Source of the DNA: Vicinamibacterales bacterium
GTDB taxonomy: Bacteria; Acidobacteriota; Vicinamibacteria; Vicinamibacterales; SCN-69-37
Length of the DNA stretch: 64,000 bases
NCBI GenBank assembly: GCA_030827135.1
Contig: JAURFE010000001.1
Coordinates: forward strand, 1,062,368-1,126,367
Reading direction: 5' to 3'
A model generated the notes under the pieces. That model saw nothing but the letters and a program-made list of their open reading frames with translations, did no database searches and had not been told where the DNA came from. The translations under genes and the position numbers were made by a program. Below, piece after piece: positions 18,696 to 26,505 of this stretch (its first letter is position 1; each line of letters starts with the position of its first letter).

Positions 18696-21600
18696 GTGTC
18701 CTATCGGCAGACCCTCCAGTGCCCCGGCCTGCAGCCGTTTCTGTCGACGCAGTTCCTGGGGGCGTTCAACGACAACATCTTCAAGATGGTCGTCTCGTTC
18801 CTCGCGATGGACGCCCTGGGCGACGTTGAGGGCGTGACGCTCGTCGGCGCGGTGTTCATCGTGCCGTTTTTGCTGTTCTCCGGCTACGCCGGACATCTCG
18901 CGGATCGATACAGCAAACGCACAGTGCTTGTCTGGATGAAGTGGCTGGAGATCGCCGCCATGGCACTTGCCGTACCGGCGCTCCTCACCGGACACATCGG
19001 GCTGCTGCTGGCGGTGCTGTTCCTCATGGCCACGCAGTCGACCTTTTTCAGTCCGGCAAAATACGGCATCCTGCCGGAACTCCTCCCGGACATCGAGCTT
19101 TCGCGCGCAAACGGCTTGCTTGAAATGAGCACCTTCGTCGCGATCGTCGTTGGCACCTCGATCGGCGGCCTCGTTTTCACCGCGTTCCGCGACACCCCAC
19201 TTGTCATCGGCAGCGTGCTCGTCGGCCTCGCCATCCTCGGCACATGGACGAGCCTGCGCATTCCAGCGGTCCCGGTGGGCGGCACCGGGCGCACGCTGCA
19301 GTGGGCACCCTGGGGGGAGGTGCAGGCCGGGCTCCGGCGTCTCCTGTCGGATCGCACGCTGTGGATGACGGCCCTCGGCGCCTCGTTTTTCTGGTTCCTC
19401 GGCGCCCTGCTGCAGCTCGCACTGCTGCCGTATGCGACCTCCACACTCGGGGTGAACGCGGCCGCGGCCACACAGCTCTACACCGCGCTGGCCATCGGTA
19501 TCGGCGCCGGCAGCCTGCTGGCCGGACGTCTCAGCGGGAATCACATCGAGCTGGGCCTTGTGCCTCTGGGCTCACTCGGCATGGCGGTCTTCAGCCTCAC
19601 CCTCGCCGCGTCGTCCACCTCGTATTGGTGGTCGGCCGCCTCCCTGTTCGCGCTCGGCATCGCGGGAGGCTTCTTCGCGGTCCCGCTCAACGCACTGCTC
19701 CAGCATCGGCCCGAGGCTCACGAACGCGGGCGCATTCTTGCCACCGCCAACGTGATGCAGACGGTCGGCATCCTGCTCGCCTCAGCCGTGCTCTGGTTCT
19801 TCGGCACGCGGCTGGGCTGGACGATACCCGCCGTCTTCGCGGCTGCCGGCATCGTCACATTCATCGGCGGCGTGTACGTCCTGCTGACCCTGCCGGCGTT
19901 CTTCATCCGCTTCACGCTCTGGATGCTGACGCATACCGTGTACCGCATCAACGTGGTGGGGCGCGACCGCGTGCCGTACGACGGCCCGGCGCTCCTCATC
20001 TGCAACCACGCCTCGATGATCGATGGCGCGCTCGTAGGCGCAAGCGTCCACCGCTTCGTGCGTTTCATGATGCACGGGCCGTACTTCCACATCCCTGGCA
20101 TCCACTTCGTGATGCGGCGACTGCACGGCATCCCGATCACGGCCGGCGACAAGGCGGATGTCGAACGCGCCCTTCAGCGGGCCCGGCAGGAGCTGCGGGA
20201 CGGACACGTCGTCTGCATCTTCGTCGAGGGCGCCGTAAGCCGCACCGGCAACCTGCTCCCCTTCCGCCCCGGCTTCCAACGCATTCTCGAGGGCATCGAT
20301 GTTCCTGTGATTCCGGTGTACCTCGACCGCGTGTGGGGCAGCGTTTTCAGCTTCAAGCGCGGAAAGTTCTTCTGGAAGCGGCCGGAACGACTGCCGTATC
20401 CCGTGACTGTCGCGTTCGGCGCTCCGCTCCCCTCGACGCTCAGCATCCAGGACGCACGCCTGGCCATCAGCGAACTCGGCACCGAGGCGCTCAGGCATCG
20501 CATCGCGCCCACGGCGCAGCTCCAGACGGCGTTCATTCGCACAGCACGCCGACACTGGAGCCGGCTCGCTGTTGCCGATAGCACCGGCCAGACGCTGACC
20601 TATGGCCGCCTGCTCACGGGTGCACTCCTGTTGGGCCGCGTCATCAGGGCCCGCACCCACGGCCAGGCCCACGTCGGGCTTCTGCTGCCCTCTTCCGTCG
20701 GCGGCGCTGTCGCCAACATCGCGACGTTGATGGCCGGGCGCGTGCCGGTGAATCTCAACTTCACCAGCGGCGCCGACGGGATGGACCTGGCCAAACGCGC
20801 GGCGACCATTACGACCGTCATCACGTCACGGCGTTTCCTTGACAAGGCGGGCCTCGCCGCCACCCCCGACATGGTGTTCCTTGAAGACCTGCGGGACGAG
20901 ATCTCAGGTCTGCAGCGGCTGCTGGCACTCGTGCGTGCGCGCCTCACGCCTCAACGACTTCTGCGCGGCTCGGTCGGGAACGCGCACTGGTCCGCGTCCA
21001 GCCCCGCCGCCATCATCTTCTCGAGCGGCAGCACCGGTGTGCCCAAGGGCGTCGTGCTGACCCATGCCAACCTGCTCTCGAACGTGGAGTCGCTGACGCA
21101 GATCTTCCACATGCGACAGGACGACTGTTTTATCGGCGTCCTGCCTTTTTTCCATTCGTTTGGTCTCACCGGCACACTCTGGTTCCCGCTGCTGCAGGGA
21201 TGCGCCGTGGCGTATCACCCGAATCCGATGGACGCCAAGACCGTCGGCGAACTGGCGGAGACCTACAAGGGCAGCATGCTGATCAGCACGCCGACGTTCG
21301 CACAGAGTTACCTGCGGCGCTGCACCCGCGAGCAGTTCGCGCATCTGCGGTATGCCATTGTCGGCGCCGAGAAGCTGCGCGACCAGTTGGCGACGGCGTT
21401 CAGGGACACGTTTGGCATCGGCCTGCTGGAGGGCTACGGCTGCACGGAAATGGCGCCGGTCGTCGCCGCCAACGTGCCGGATGTCGAGACGGCTGGTCGC
21501 GTCCAGGTCGGCACCAAGGCGGGGTCCGTCGGACATCCCATCCCCGGCGTGGCCGCGAAGGTGGTCGATCCGGACACCGGAGAAGGTCCGCTGATCAATC

Positions 21601-22076
21601 GTGAAGGCCTGCTGCTGGTCAAGGGGCCCAACATGATGCGTGGCTATCTGCACGATCCCCAGCGCACGCAGGAGGTCATGCGCGATGGCTGGTATGTCAC
21701 CGGCGACATTGCCCGCATCGATGAGGACGGGTTCATCTTCATCACCGATCGCCTGTCGCGTTTCAGCAAGATCGGTGGCGAGATGGTGCCGCACATCAAG
21801 CTGGAAGACACGATTAACGATGTGCTCGGTGAACTCGCATCGGCTGTCACCGCCGTCCCCTGCGACGTGAAGGGGGAAAAGCTCATCGTGTTCTACACGA
21901 GACGCGATGTGCCTCCGGCGGAGTTGTGGGATCGGCTGATTGCCACATCCCTGCCACGACTGTGGATTCCCAAACGGGACGACCTCGTGCCGATTGAAGC
22001 CATCCCGACACTGGGCACCGGCAAGATCGACCTGCAGGCGCTGCGGACACTCGCGCGCGCGCGCGGCACGCACTGA
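18696..22076 (+). CDS. aas: MFS transporter / PlsC acyltransferase / acyl-ACP ligase fusion (Aas-LplT type)
   Basis: This 1126-residue three-part membrane protein recycles lysophospholipids. Residues about 1-415 are an MFS transporter of the LplT kind (FLGAFNDNIFKMVV, then twelve hydrophobic segments). PlsC follows with NHASMIDG (HX4D, His438-Asp443) and FVEGAVSRTG. The C-terminal AMP-binding ligase has SSGSTGVPKG at 776-785, GYGCTEMAP and the YVTGDIARID motif. In E. coli LplT and Aas are separate proteins; fusions of all three are known in other bacteria. The start is GTG at 18696; TATCGT nine bases upstream resembles a -10. It may supply acyl-lysolipid repair together with the carrier/acyltransferase protein at the left edge. 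Confidence 0.9.
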   Translation: MSYRQTLQCPGLQPFLSTQFLGAFNDNIFKMVVSFLAMDALGDVEGVTLVGAVFIVPFLLFSGYAGHLADRYSKRTVLVWMKWLEIAAMALAVPALLTGHIGLLLAVLFLMATQSTFFSPAKYGILPELLPDIELSRANGLLEMSTFVAIVVGTSIGGLVFTAFRDTPLVIGSVLVGLAILGTWTSLRIPAVPVGGTGRTLQWAPWGEVQAGLRRLLSDRTLWMTALGASFFWFLGALLQLALLPYATSTLGVNAAAATQLYTALAIGIGAGSLLAGRLSGNHIELGLVPLGSLGMAVFSLTLAASSTSYWWSAASLFALGIAGGFFAVPLNALLQHRPEAHERGRILATANVMQTVGILLASAVLWFFGTRLGWTIPAVFAAAGIVTFIGGVYVLLTLPAFFIRFTLWMLTHTVYRINVVGRDRVPYDGPALLICNHASMIDGALVGASVHRFVRFMMHGPYFHIPGIHFVMRRLHGIPITAGDKADVERALQRARQELRDGHVVCIFVEGAVSRTGNLLPFRPGFQRILEGIDVPVIPVYLDRVWGSVFSFKRGKFFWKRPERLPYPVTVAFGAPLPSTLSIQDARLAISELGTEALRHRIAPTAQLQTAFIRTARRHWSRLAVADSTGQTLTYGRLLTGALLLGRVIRARTHGQAHVGLLLPSSVGGAVANIATLMAGRVPVNLNFTSGADGMDLAKRAATITTVITSRRFLDKAGLAATPDMVFLEDLRDEISGLQRLLALVRARLTPQRLLRGSVGNAHWSASSPAAIIFSSGSTGVPKGVVLTHANLLSNVESLTQIFHMRQDDCFIGVLPFFHSFGLTGTLWFPLLQGCAVAYHPNPMDAKTVGELAETYKGSMLISTPTFAQSYLRRCTREQFAHLRYAIVGAEKLRDQLATAFRDTFGIGLLEGYGCTEMAPVVAANVPDVETAGRVQVGTKAGSVGHPIPGVAAKVVDPDTGEGPLINREGLLLVKGPNMMRGYLHDPQRTQEVMRDGWYVTGDIARIDEDGFIFITDRLSRFSKIGGEMVPHIKLEDTINDVLGELASAVTAVPCDVKGEKLIVFYTRRDVPPAELWDRLIATSLPRLWIPKRDDLVPIEAIPTLGTGKIDLQALRTLARARGTH

Positions 22077-22141
22077 CATCCCCGCGATCATCGTGGACAC
22101 TCGCCACACCCGCCCTGGCGTGCCTTCGAAGCCCCGCTGAG

Positions 22142-23719
22142 CTACTTGCGCGGCAAACGCTGATCGCGCATTGCGGCCTGGTACGCAAATACGGCGGCCA
22201 CGGTGGCCGTCTGCTTCATGTCCTCGGCCTGGACGCGGTCGTAGAAATCCATGTTCGAGTGGTGCGTGCGCGAGTTGTACTCGAGCCGCTCCTGTACGAA
22301 CTGGAACCCGGGCACACCCGTGCGGTCGATATTGGTGTGATCGGTGCTTGTGACCGAGCGTGGCCCGAGAATCTCGACGCCGAGGTCCTTGAGCGGCGCA
22401 ATCCACGCGCCGAAGATCGGGGCCACATGGGGATTGCTCTGCATCCAGATGCCACGGACCTTGCCGGTGCCATTGTCGATGTTGAAGTAGGCGGAGTGCT
22501 TCGCATGCTCTGGGCCGGGTTTATCCACCGTGCCGAGGTACTTCTCCGCGTAGGCCCGCGACCCGAGCAGGCCCTGTTCCTCAGCGCCCCAGAGCGCCAC
22601 CCGGATGGTCCGGCGGGGGCGCAGTCCGGCGGTCTTGATGATGCGCAGCACTTCCAGCATTGCGGCGCTTCCGGTCGCGTTGTCGGTGGCGCCAGTCGCC
22701 GCGTGCCAGGAATCGAAGTGGCCGCCAATCAACACGATTTCGTCAGCGAGATCCGTCCCCGGCAGTTCAGCAATGATGTTGAAGCCATTCTGGCGATCCG
22801 GAGTTTCCGGATGAAACGCGACATCGATGTTCAACTCGACGTTCACCGGCATGCCCTCATCGAGCACACGCACCATGCGGTTGTAATGTTCGACGGCGAG
22901 CGTCACCTGCGGCAGTCCCGTGCCCGCCTCGCCGGCCACACGTGATCCGCCGGCGCCAAGAAAGATCGTCCCGCCGTCCACACGCTGCGTCTGCCAGGAG
23001 AGGTCGCTGCCACCCGCGCTCATGTCGCTGTTCGAACCGCGATCAAACAACGCAACGACGCCTTCGGACTGGTAAAATTCGTTGACATTAAACGCAGGCG
23101 CGCCACCCCGACCGGCTGCGCCGGCGCGTCCGCCGGCCCCACCCGCACGCCCCGCAGGAGCAGTCGCCGGCGGCGTCAGCGCTTCTTCAATCTCCTTGTC
23201 GGTCATGCGGAGCACGATGCGCCCTTCGAGCATCCGCACTTCACGGGCGGGTTGCGTGAGCACGACCTTGCCGCGCAGTTTCCCACGCCACTGTTCCGCC
23301 TGCTCGGCATTGGTGATCAGTGGTCGCACGACCTCCGCTCTGACCATACCCTTCGTGCCGCTCGACCATGCCTTCGGGTAGCCGATCAGCGGCATCCCCT
23401 GCGCACCCACCATCGTCGCGTGGAAGTTGTTGAGCGACCAGCCGACGCCGAACGGAAACCGCTCCTTGCGCACGTTCTGCATGCCCCACGACTGCAGCGT
23501 CTTCACCACCCAGTCGCCCGCCTGTTCGATCCCCGGCGAGCCCTGCAGTCTCGGACCGTACACATCGGTCATGTAGAACAGGTGCTTCATGACCTGGGAG
23601 TTGTTGAGGCCTTCCTGGCGGATCTTCTGGATGGCGTCGAGGTCCACACGCTCCGCAGACTGCGCTGAGAGGGTAACGACAACCGAAAGGACCAGAAGAG
23701 TCGAGAGTGCGCGCTTCAT
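22142..23719 (-). CDS. Exported M28-family zinc peptidase
   Basis: From ATG 23719 the product of 525 residues begins MKRALSTLLVLSVVVTLSAQS, a signal peptide. The M28 core has the zinc ligands in GGHFDSWHAATGATDNATG and EEQGLLGS, with further ligands in YFNIDNGTG and STDHTN. A PA-like inserted region around residues 150-270 contains a Gly/Ala/Arg-rich insert (APAGRAGGAGGRAGAAGRGG) of the kind seen in other exported enzymes here. The likely role is periplasmic aminopeptidase or dipeptidase. The start at 23719 is preferred over ATG 23728 because TAACAT lies exactly 7 bases upstream and the signal peptide begins there. It is the 3' neighbour, in convergent orientation, of the aas-like gene. Confidence 0.87.
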   Translation of the reverse strand: MKRALSTLLVLSVVVTLSAQSAERVDLDAIQKIRQEGLNNSQVMKHLFYMTDVYGPRLQGSPGIEQAGDWVVKTLQSWGMQNVRKERFPFGVGWSLNNFHATMVGAQGMPLIGYPKAWSSGTKGMVRAEVVRPLITNAEQAEQWRGKLRGKVVLTQPAREVRMLEGRIVLRMTDKEIEEALTPPATAPAGRAGGAGGRAGAAGRGGAPAFNVNEFYQSEGVVALFDRGSNSDMSAGGSDLSWQTQRVDGGTIFLGAGGSRVAGEAGTGLPQVTLAVEHYNRMVRVLDEGMPVNVELNIDVAFHPETPDRQNGFNIIAELPGTDLADEIVLIGGHFDSWHAATGATDNATGSAAMLEVLRIIKTAGLRPRRTIRVALWGAEEQGLLGSRAYAEKYLGTVDKPGPEHAKHSAYFNIDNGTGKVRGIWMQSNPHVAPIFGAWIAPLKDLGVEILGPRSVTSTDHTNIDRTGVPGFQFVQERLEYNSRTHHSNMDFYDRVQAEDMKQTATVAAVFAYQAAMRDQRLPRK

Positions 23720-23805
23720 GCGCGCCATGTTACCCCTGAAAACGCGCGGGACGGTCGCCAGTCGGACCTGAAGGTCCGGCCACATTGGGTGGTGCCACGA
23801 CCTCG

Positions 23806-23811
23806 TACAAT
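23806..23811 (+). promoter_or_regulatory. -10-like TACAAT before the aldo/keto reductase
   Basis: TACAAT is followed by 6 bases and the ATG at 23818. A TTGGGT about 15 bases upstream (23785-23790) is a weak -35. The geometry suggests a leaderless or nearly leaderless message. Confidence 0.45.
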
Positions 23812-23817
23812 GACGCC

Positions 23818-24786
23818 ATGCACATGCGACCATTTGGCCGAACTGGGTTGACCGTGTCGGAGATGGGCTACGGCCTCTGGGGCATGGGGGGATGGACGGG
23901 GTCAGACGACGCCGAATCCATCGCGGCGCTGCATCGGAGCATCGACCTGGGCTGCACGTTCTTTGATACGGCGCTGGCCTACGGCGACGGCAAGAGTGAG
24001 CGACTGCTCGGTCAGGTCTTGCCGTCCCATCGCGACAAGCCGCTTGTCGTCGGGACCAAGGTGCCCCCGAAGAATGGAAAATGGCCCGCCAGGCCCGAGT
24101 ACGCCCTGAGTGACGTCTTCCCGGTCGACTGGGTCATTCAGTGCACCGAGACGAGTTTGAAGAACCTCGACGTCGAACGGCTCGACGTGCAGCAGCTCCA
24201 TGTGTGGACGGACGAGTGGGCCGAGCAGGACGAGTGGATGGAGGCGATCCAGACGCTGAAGAAATCCGGCAAGGTGCGGGCGTTCGGGATCTCGATCAAT
24301 CGCTGGGATCCGACGAACATCATCGATGCGCTTTGCACGGGTCTTGTGGACAGCGTGCAGGTCGTGCACAACATCTTCGACCAGCATCCCGAAGACATCC
24401 TCTTCCCGCTCTGCCAGGAGATGGGCGTGGCCATCATCGCGCGCGTCCCGCTGGACGAAGGCAGCCTCACCGGCACGTTGACCAAAGACACGCGCTGGCC
24501 CGAGGGAGATTTCCGCAACATCTACTTCCCGCCCGACAAACTGGCGGCAGCAGTGGACCGGGTCGAGCGCCTCAAGACCGAGGTGCCCGGCGGCATGACG
24601 TTGCCCGACATGGCCCTCCGCTTCATCCTGTCGCACCCGGCCGTGAGCACGGTCATTCCCGGCATGCGCAAGATCCGCCACGTTGAGGCCAACATGGCTT
24701 GCGGGGATGGCCAGGGCCTGCCGGCCGACCTCGTCTCCAGGCTCAGGCCGTACCGGTGGAACCGGGGCTATCCTGTTGAAAAATAG
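23818..24786 (+). CDS. Aldo/keto reductase
   Basis: The 322-residue protein from ATG 23818 starts MHMRPFGRTGLTVSEMGYG, the usual start of this family. It folds as a TIM barrel that reduces carbonyls with NADPH. The catalytic-type Tyr is in FDTALAYGDGKSE, with Asp in the same segment; the barrel continues with VGTKVPPKNG, an LDVQQLHVW strand and the C-terminal cofactor region STVIPGMRKIRHVEAN. Substrate cannot be deduced. It resembles predicted oxidoreductases of the general stress/YghZ-like group more than characterised sugar reductases. Upstream and downstream genes are unrelated. Confidence 0.88.
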   Translation: MHMRPFGRTGLTVSEMGYGLWGMGGWTGSDDAESIAALHRSIDLGCTFFDTALAYGDGKSERLLGQVLPSHRDKPLVVGTKVPPKNGKWPARPEYALSDVFPVDWVIQCTETSLKNLDVERLDVQQLHVWTDEWAEQDEWMEAIQTLKKSGKVRAFGISINRWDPTNIIDALCTGLVDSVQVVHNIFDQHPEDILFPLCQEMGVAIIARVPLDEGSLTGTLTKDTRWPEGDFRNIYFPPDKLAAAVDRVERLKTEVPGGMTLPDMALRFILSHPAVSTVIPGMRKIRHVEANMACGDGQGLPADLVSRLRPYRWNRGYPVEK

Positions 24787-24862
24787 ACCCTTATCTGGGC
24801 CAGAAGGCCGGAGTCCAGAGTGCAGGGGTTCGAGCAAGTTTCCTCCGAGGGAGTCGAGGGGC

Positions 24863-24868
24863 TATAAT
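24863..24868 (+). promoter_or_regulatory. Promoter -10 (TATAAT) of rpmE
   Basis: A perfect TATAAT lies 32 bases before the GTG start of rpmE, giving a leader of about 25 bases. That leader carries a good Shine-Dalgarno GGAG (24891-24894) six bases before the start. The -35 region is weak. Confidence 0.65.
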
Positions 24869-24900
24869 CGTGGTTTCGTTGTGGGAGCAAGGAGCTGACC

Positions 24901-25179
24901 GTGAAGGCTGGAATTCACCCCAAGTACACAGAGATTGACGTGCGATGCGCGTGCGGCGCCACCTGGAAGAGTTTTTCGACCAAGGATGAGCTGCACCTCG
25001 ACATCTGCAACAACTGCCACCCGTTCTACACGGGCCGCCAGAAGCTGATCGACACCGAAGGCCGCGTGGAACGCTTCACGAAGCGATTCGGTGTCCAGAC
25101 GACCGAAGGCCGCAAGGCGCAGACGGCCGCGAACAAGGCCGCCAAGTCGCCGAAGAAAAAGGCCGGCGCGTCGGCCTGA
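24901..25179 (+). CDS. rpmE: Large ribosomal subunit protein bL31
   Basis: The 92-residue protein starts at GTG 24901 with MKAGIHPKYTEIDVRCACGA. It has the zinc-type (C+) cysteines in RCACGA and ICNNCHPFYTG, then the bL31 signature FYTGRQKLIDTEGRVERF. The C-terminus is extended by a Lys/Ala-rich tail (about 20 residues, KAAKSPKKKAGASA), common in this phylum. It has its own TATAAT promoter, a Shine-Dalgarno and a strong terminator at 25224-25253, so it is a single-gene unit. Confidence 0.96.
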   Translation: MKAGIHPKYTEIDVRCACGATWKSFSTKDELHLDICNNCHPFYTGRQKLIDTEGRVERFTKRFGVQTTEGRKAQTAANKAAKSPKKKAGASA

Positions 25180-25207
25180 TCGAGGTTCCGAAGTTCCGGG
25201 GTCCTAA
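25174..25207. repeat. Dispersed repeat at the rpmE stop codon
   Basis: The 23 bases 25174-25196 span the rpmE TGA and are identical to the 23 bases that span the nrdJ stop on the opposite strand (56720-56742). The tract then continues as GTTCCGGGGTCC words. Confidence 0.7.
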
Positions 25208-26505
25208 TCGGACTCCAGCAATGGGGCGGCCGCAAGGCCGCCCTTTTGTTTTTCCTGCTCGAGTTTTTTCGCCAGCCGGCCCAACCGGTGATCGACCTCG
25301 GCCACTCGTCGCCCTGATGTCTGGCCGCGCACGACCTGCGCGTAGCGGTGCGCCGACGCCAGGTCGCCGGCGCGATGTTCATGATGAATTGCGAGAGCTT
25401 CGGCCGCGCGGCGTTCAATCGCGCTGAATGGTCGCTTCGCGCGATCGACGATTAGTTGCCACGCTTCCACCGCCCCATCGAACCGACGCGTGCGCCGACG
25501 GAGCAGCGCGAGGCGCTCAAGCGCCCGGGCGCGCAACTCCCGGTCGTCCGCCCCTGCTGACGCCAGAGCAAACGCTTCTTCGGCACGCCCGAGATCGCCC
25601 TGCCGTTCGTAGAGATGGCCCAGCCCGAGTTGTTCACACGCTTCACGGCACCATGTCGGCCCCTCTGACGCGAGTTGGAAGGCACGCGCGGTCACGGCCG
25701 CGAGCGAGATCAGGTCGAGGCGGTTGTGCTCGAGCACGCCGTCGATGATCGAGGGATCGCCGGTGCGGAGAAACTGGAAGTACCGCACGGGGATTTCGAA
25801 ACCCGGCACATCACCCACACGATGAAAACCCAGCACGGAGCGCTCGAGCGCCGTGAGGCTACAGCTGGTGTCGTCCTCGCGGCGGCTCCACAGCCGGCGT
25901 GCCGCCGGCAACATGTCGAAGTGCGGCAAGTCGTCGGTCGGGGTGGACTGCCGATGGAACGCCCATCGCGTTTCCATGAACGGCACGTCGAACGTCCGGC
26001 CGTTAAACGTCACCAGCAACGATGCGTCGTCCATCGCGCGCCCCAACGCGTCCAGCAATGGGCGCTCGCCCGCAGGACCGAGCATCAGCCACTGGCGCAC
26101 ACGGAATGCCTCGGCCTCAAACCATCCGCAGCCCACGAGGAATGCCACCGTGCCGGCGCCCCCGCTCAGGCCCGTGGTTTCGATGTCGAAGAACACCGTG
26201 CGCGACGCCCAATCGGATGTCGAGGCCAGCTTCGGATCAAAAAGCGCGAGCGGCGCATCCGGCGACAGACGGTACGACTCTACGGTGCGAGACCCGTGAT
26301 ACCGATCGGCGTCGTACACACGGTCCACAACCAGGCACGCCGAGCCCGCCTCGCCAAGCACCGTGCCCCCGAGCACGTCGGCAGACCGGGCAACAACGTC
26401 GGCGAACGTGAAGCCGCCTCCGGGGACCAGCAGATCCGGCTCGACCGTCAGTTCGCGCCTGTTCTCGCGGACGATCGCCCGGAGGCGCTCGGCGAGATTC
26501 TTCAC
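25204..26505 (-). CDS. mrfB: MrfB/YprB-like DEDD exonuclease with TPR-like C-terminus
   Basis: The 433-residue protein has an RNase H-fold exonuclease domain with the DEDD acidic residues in FFDIETTGL (near residue 106), VTFNGRTFDVPF and EHNRLDLISL. A helical repeat region follows (LGHLYERQGDLGRAEEAF) that looks like TPRs. This is the layout of B. subtilis YprB (MrfB), which with the helicase YprA (MrfA) repairs mitomycin C damage. Here it follows mrfA with a 4-base ATGA overlap, so the two are co-translated. Assignment rests on the domain pair and synteny. Confidence 0.85.
   Translation of the reverse strand: MKNLAERLRAIVRENRRELTVEPDLLVPGGGFTFADVVARSADVLGGTVLGEAGSACLVVDRVYDADRYHGSRTVESYRLSPDAPLALFDPKLASTSDWASRTVFFDIETTGLSGGAGTVAFLVGCGWFEAEAFRVRQWLMLGPAGERPLLDALGRAMDDASLLVTFNGRTFDVPFMETRWAFHRQSTPTDDLPHFDMLPAARRLWSRREDDTSCSLTALERSVLGFHRVGDVPGFEIPVRYFQFLRTGDPSIIDGVLEHNRLDLISLAAVTARAFQLASEGPTWCREACEQLGLGHLYERQGDLGRAEEAFALASAGADDRELRARALERLALLRRRTRRFDGAVEAWQLIVDRAKRPFSAIERRAAEALAIHHEHRAGDLASAHRYAQVVRGQTSGRRVAEVDHRLGRLAKKLEQEKQKGGLAAAPLLESD
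25224..25253 (+). terminator. Intrinsic terminator of rpmE inside the 3' end of mrfB
   Basis: GGGCGGCC (25224-25231), loop GCAA, GGCCGCCC (25236-25243), then TTTTGTTTTT. This is a textbook intrinsic terminator on the plus strand. It lies in the coding sequence of the convergent mrfB gene and encodes part of its KGGLAAAPLLE tail. Confidence 0.85.
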
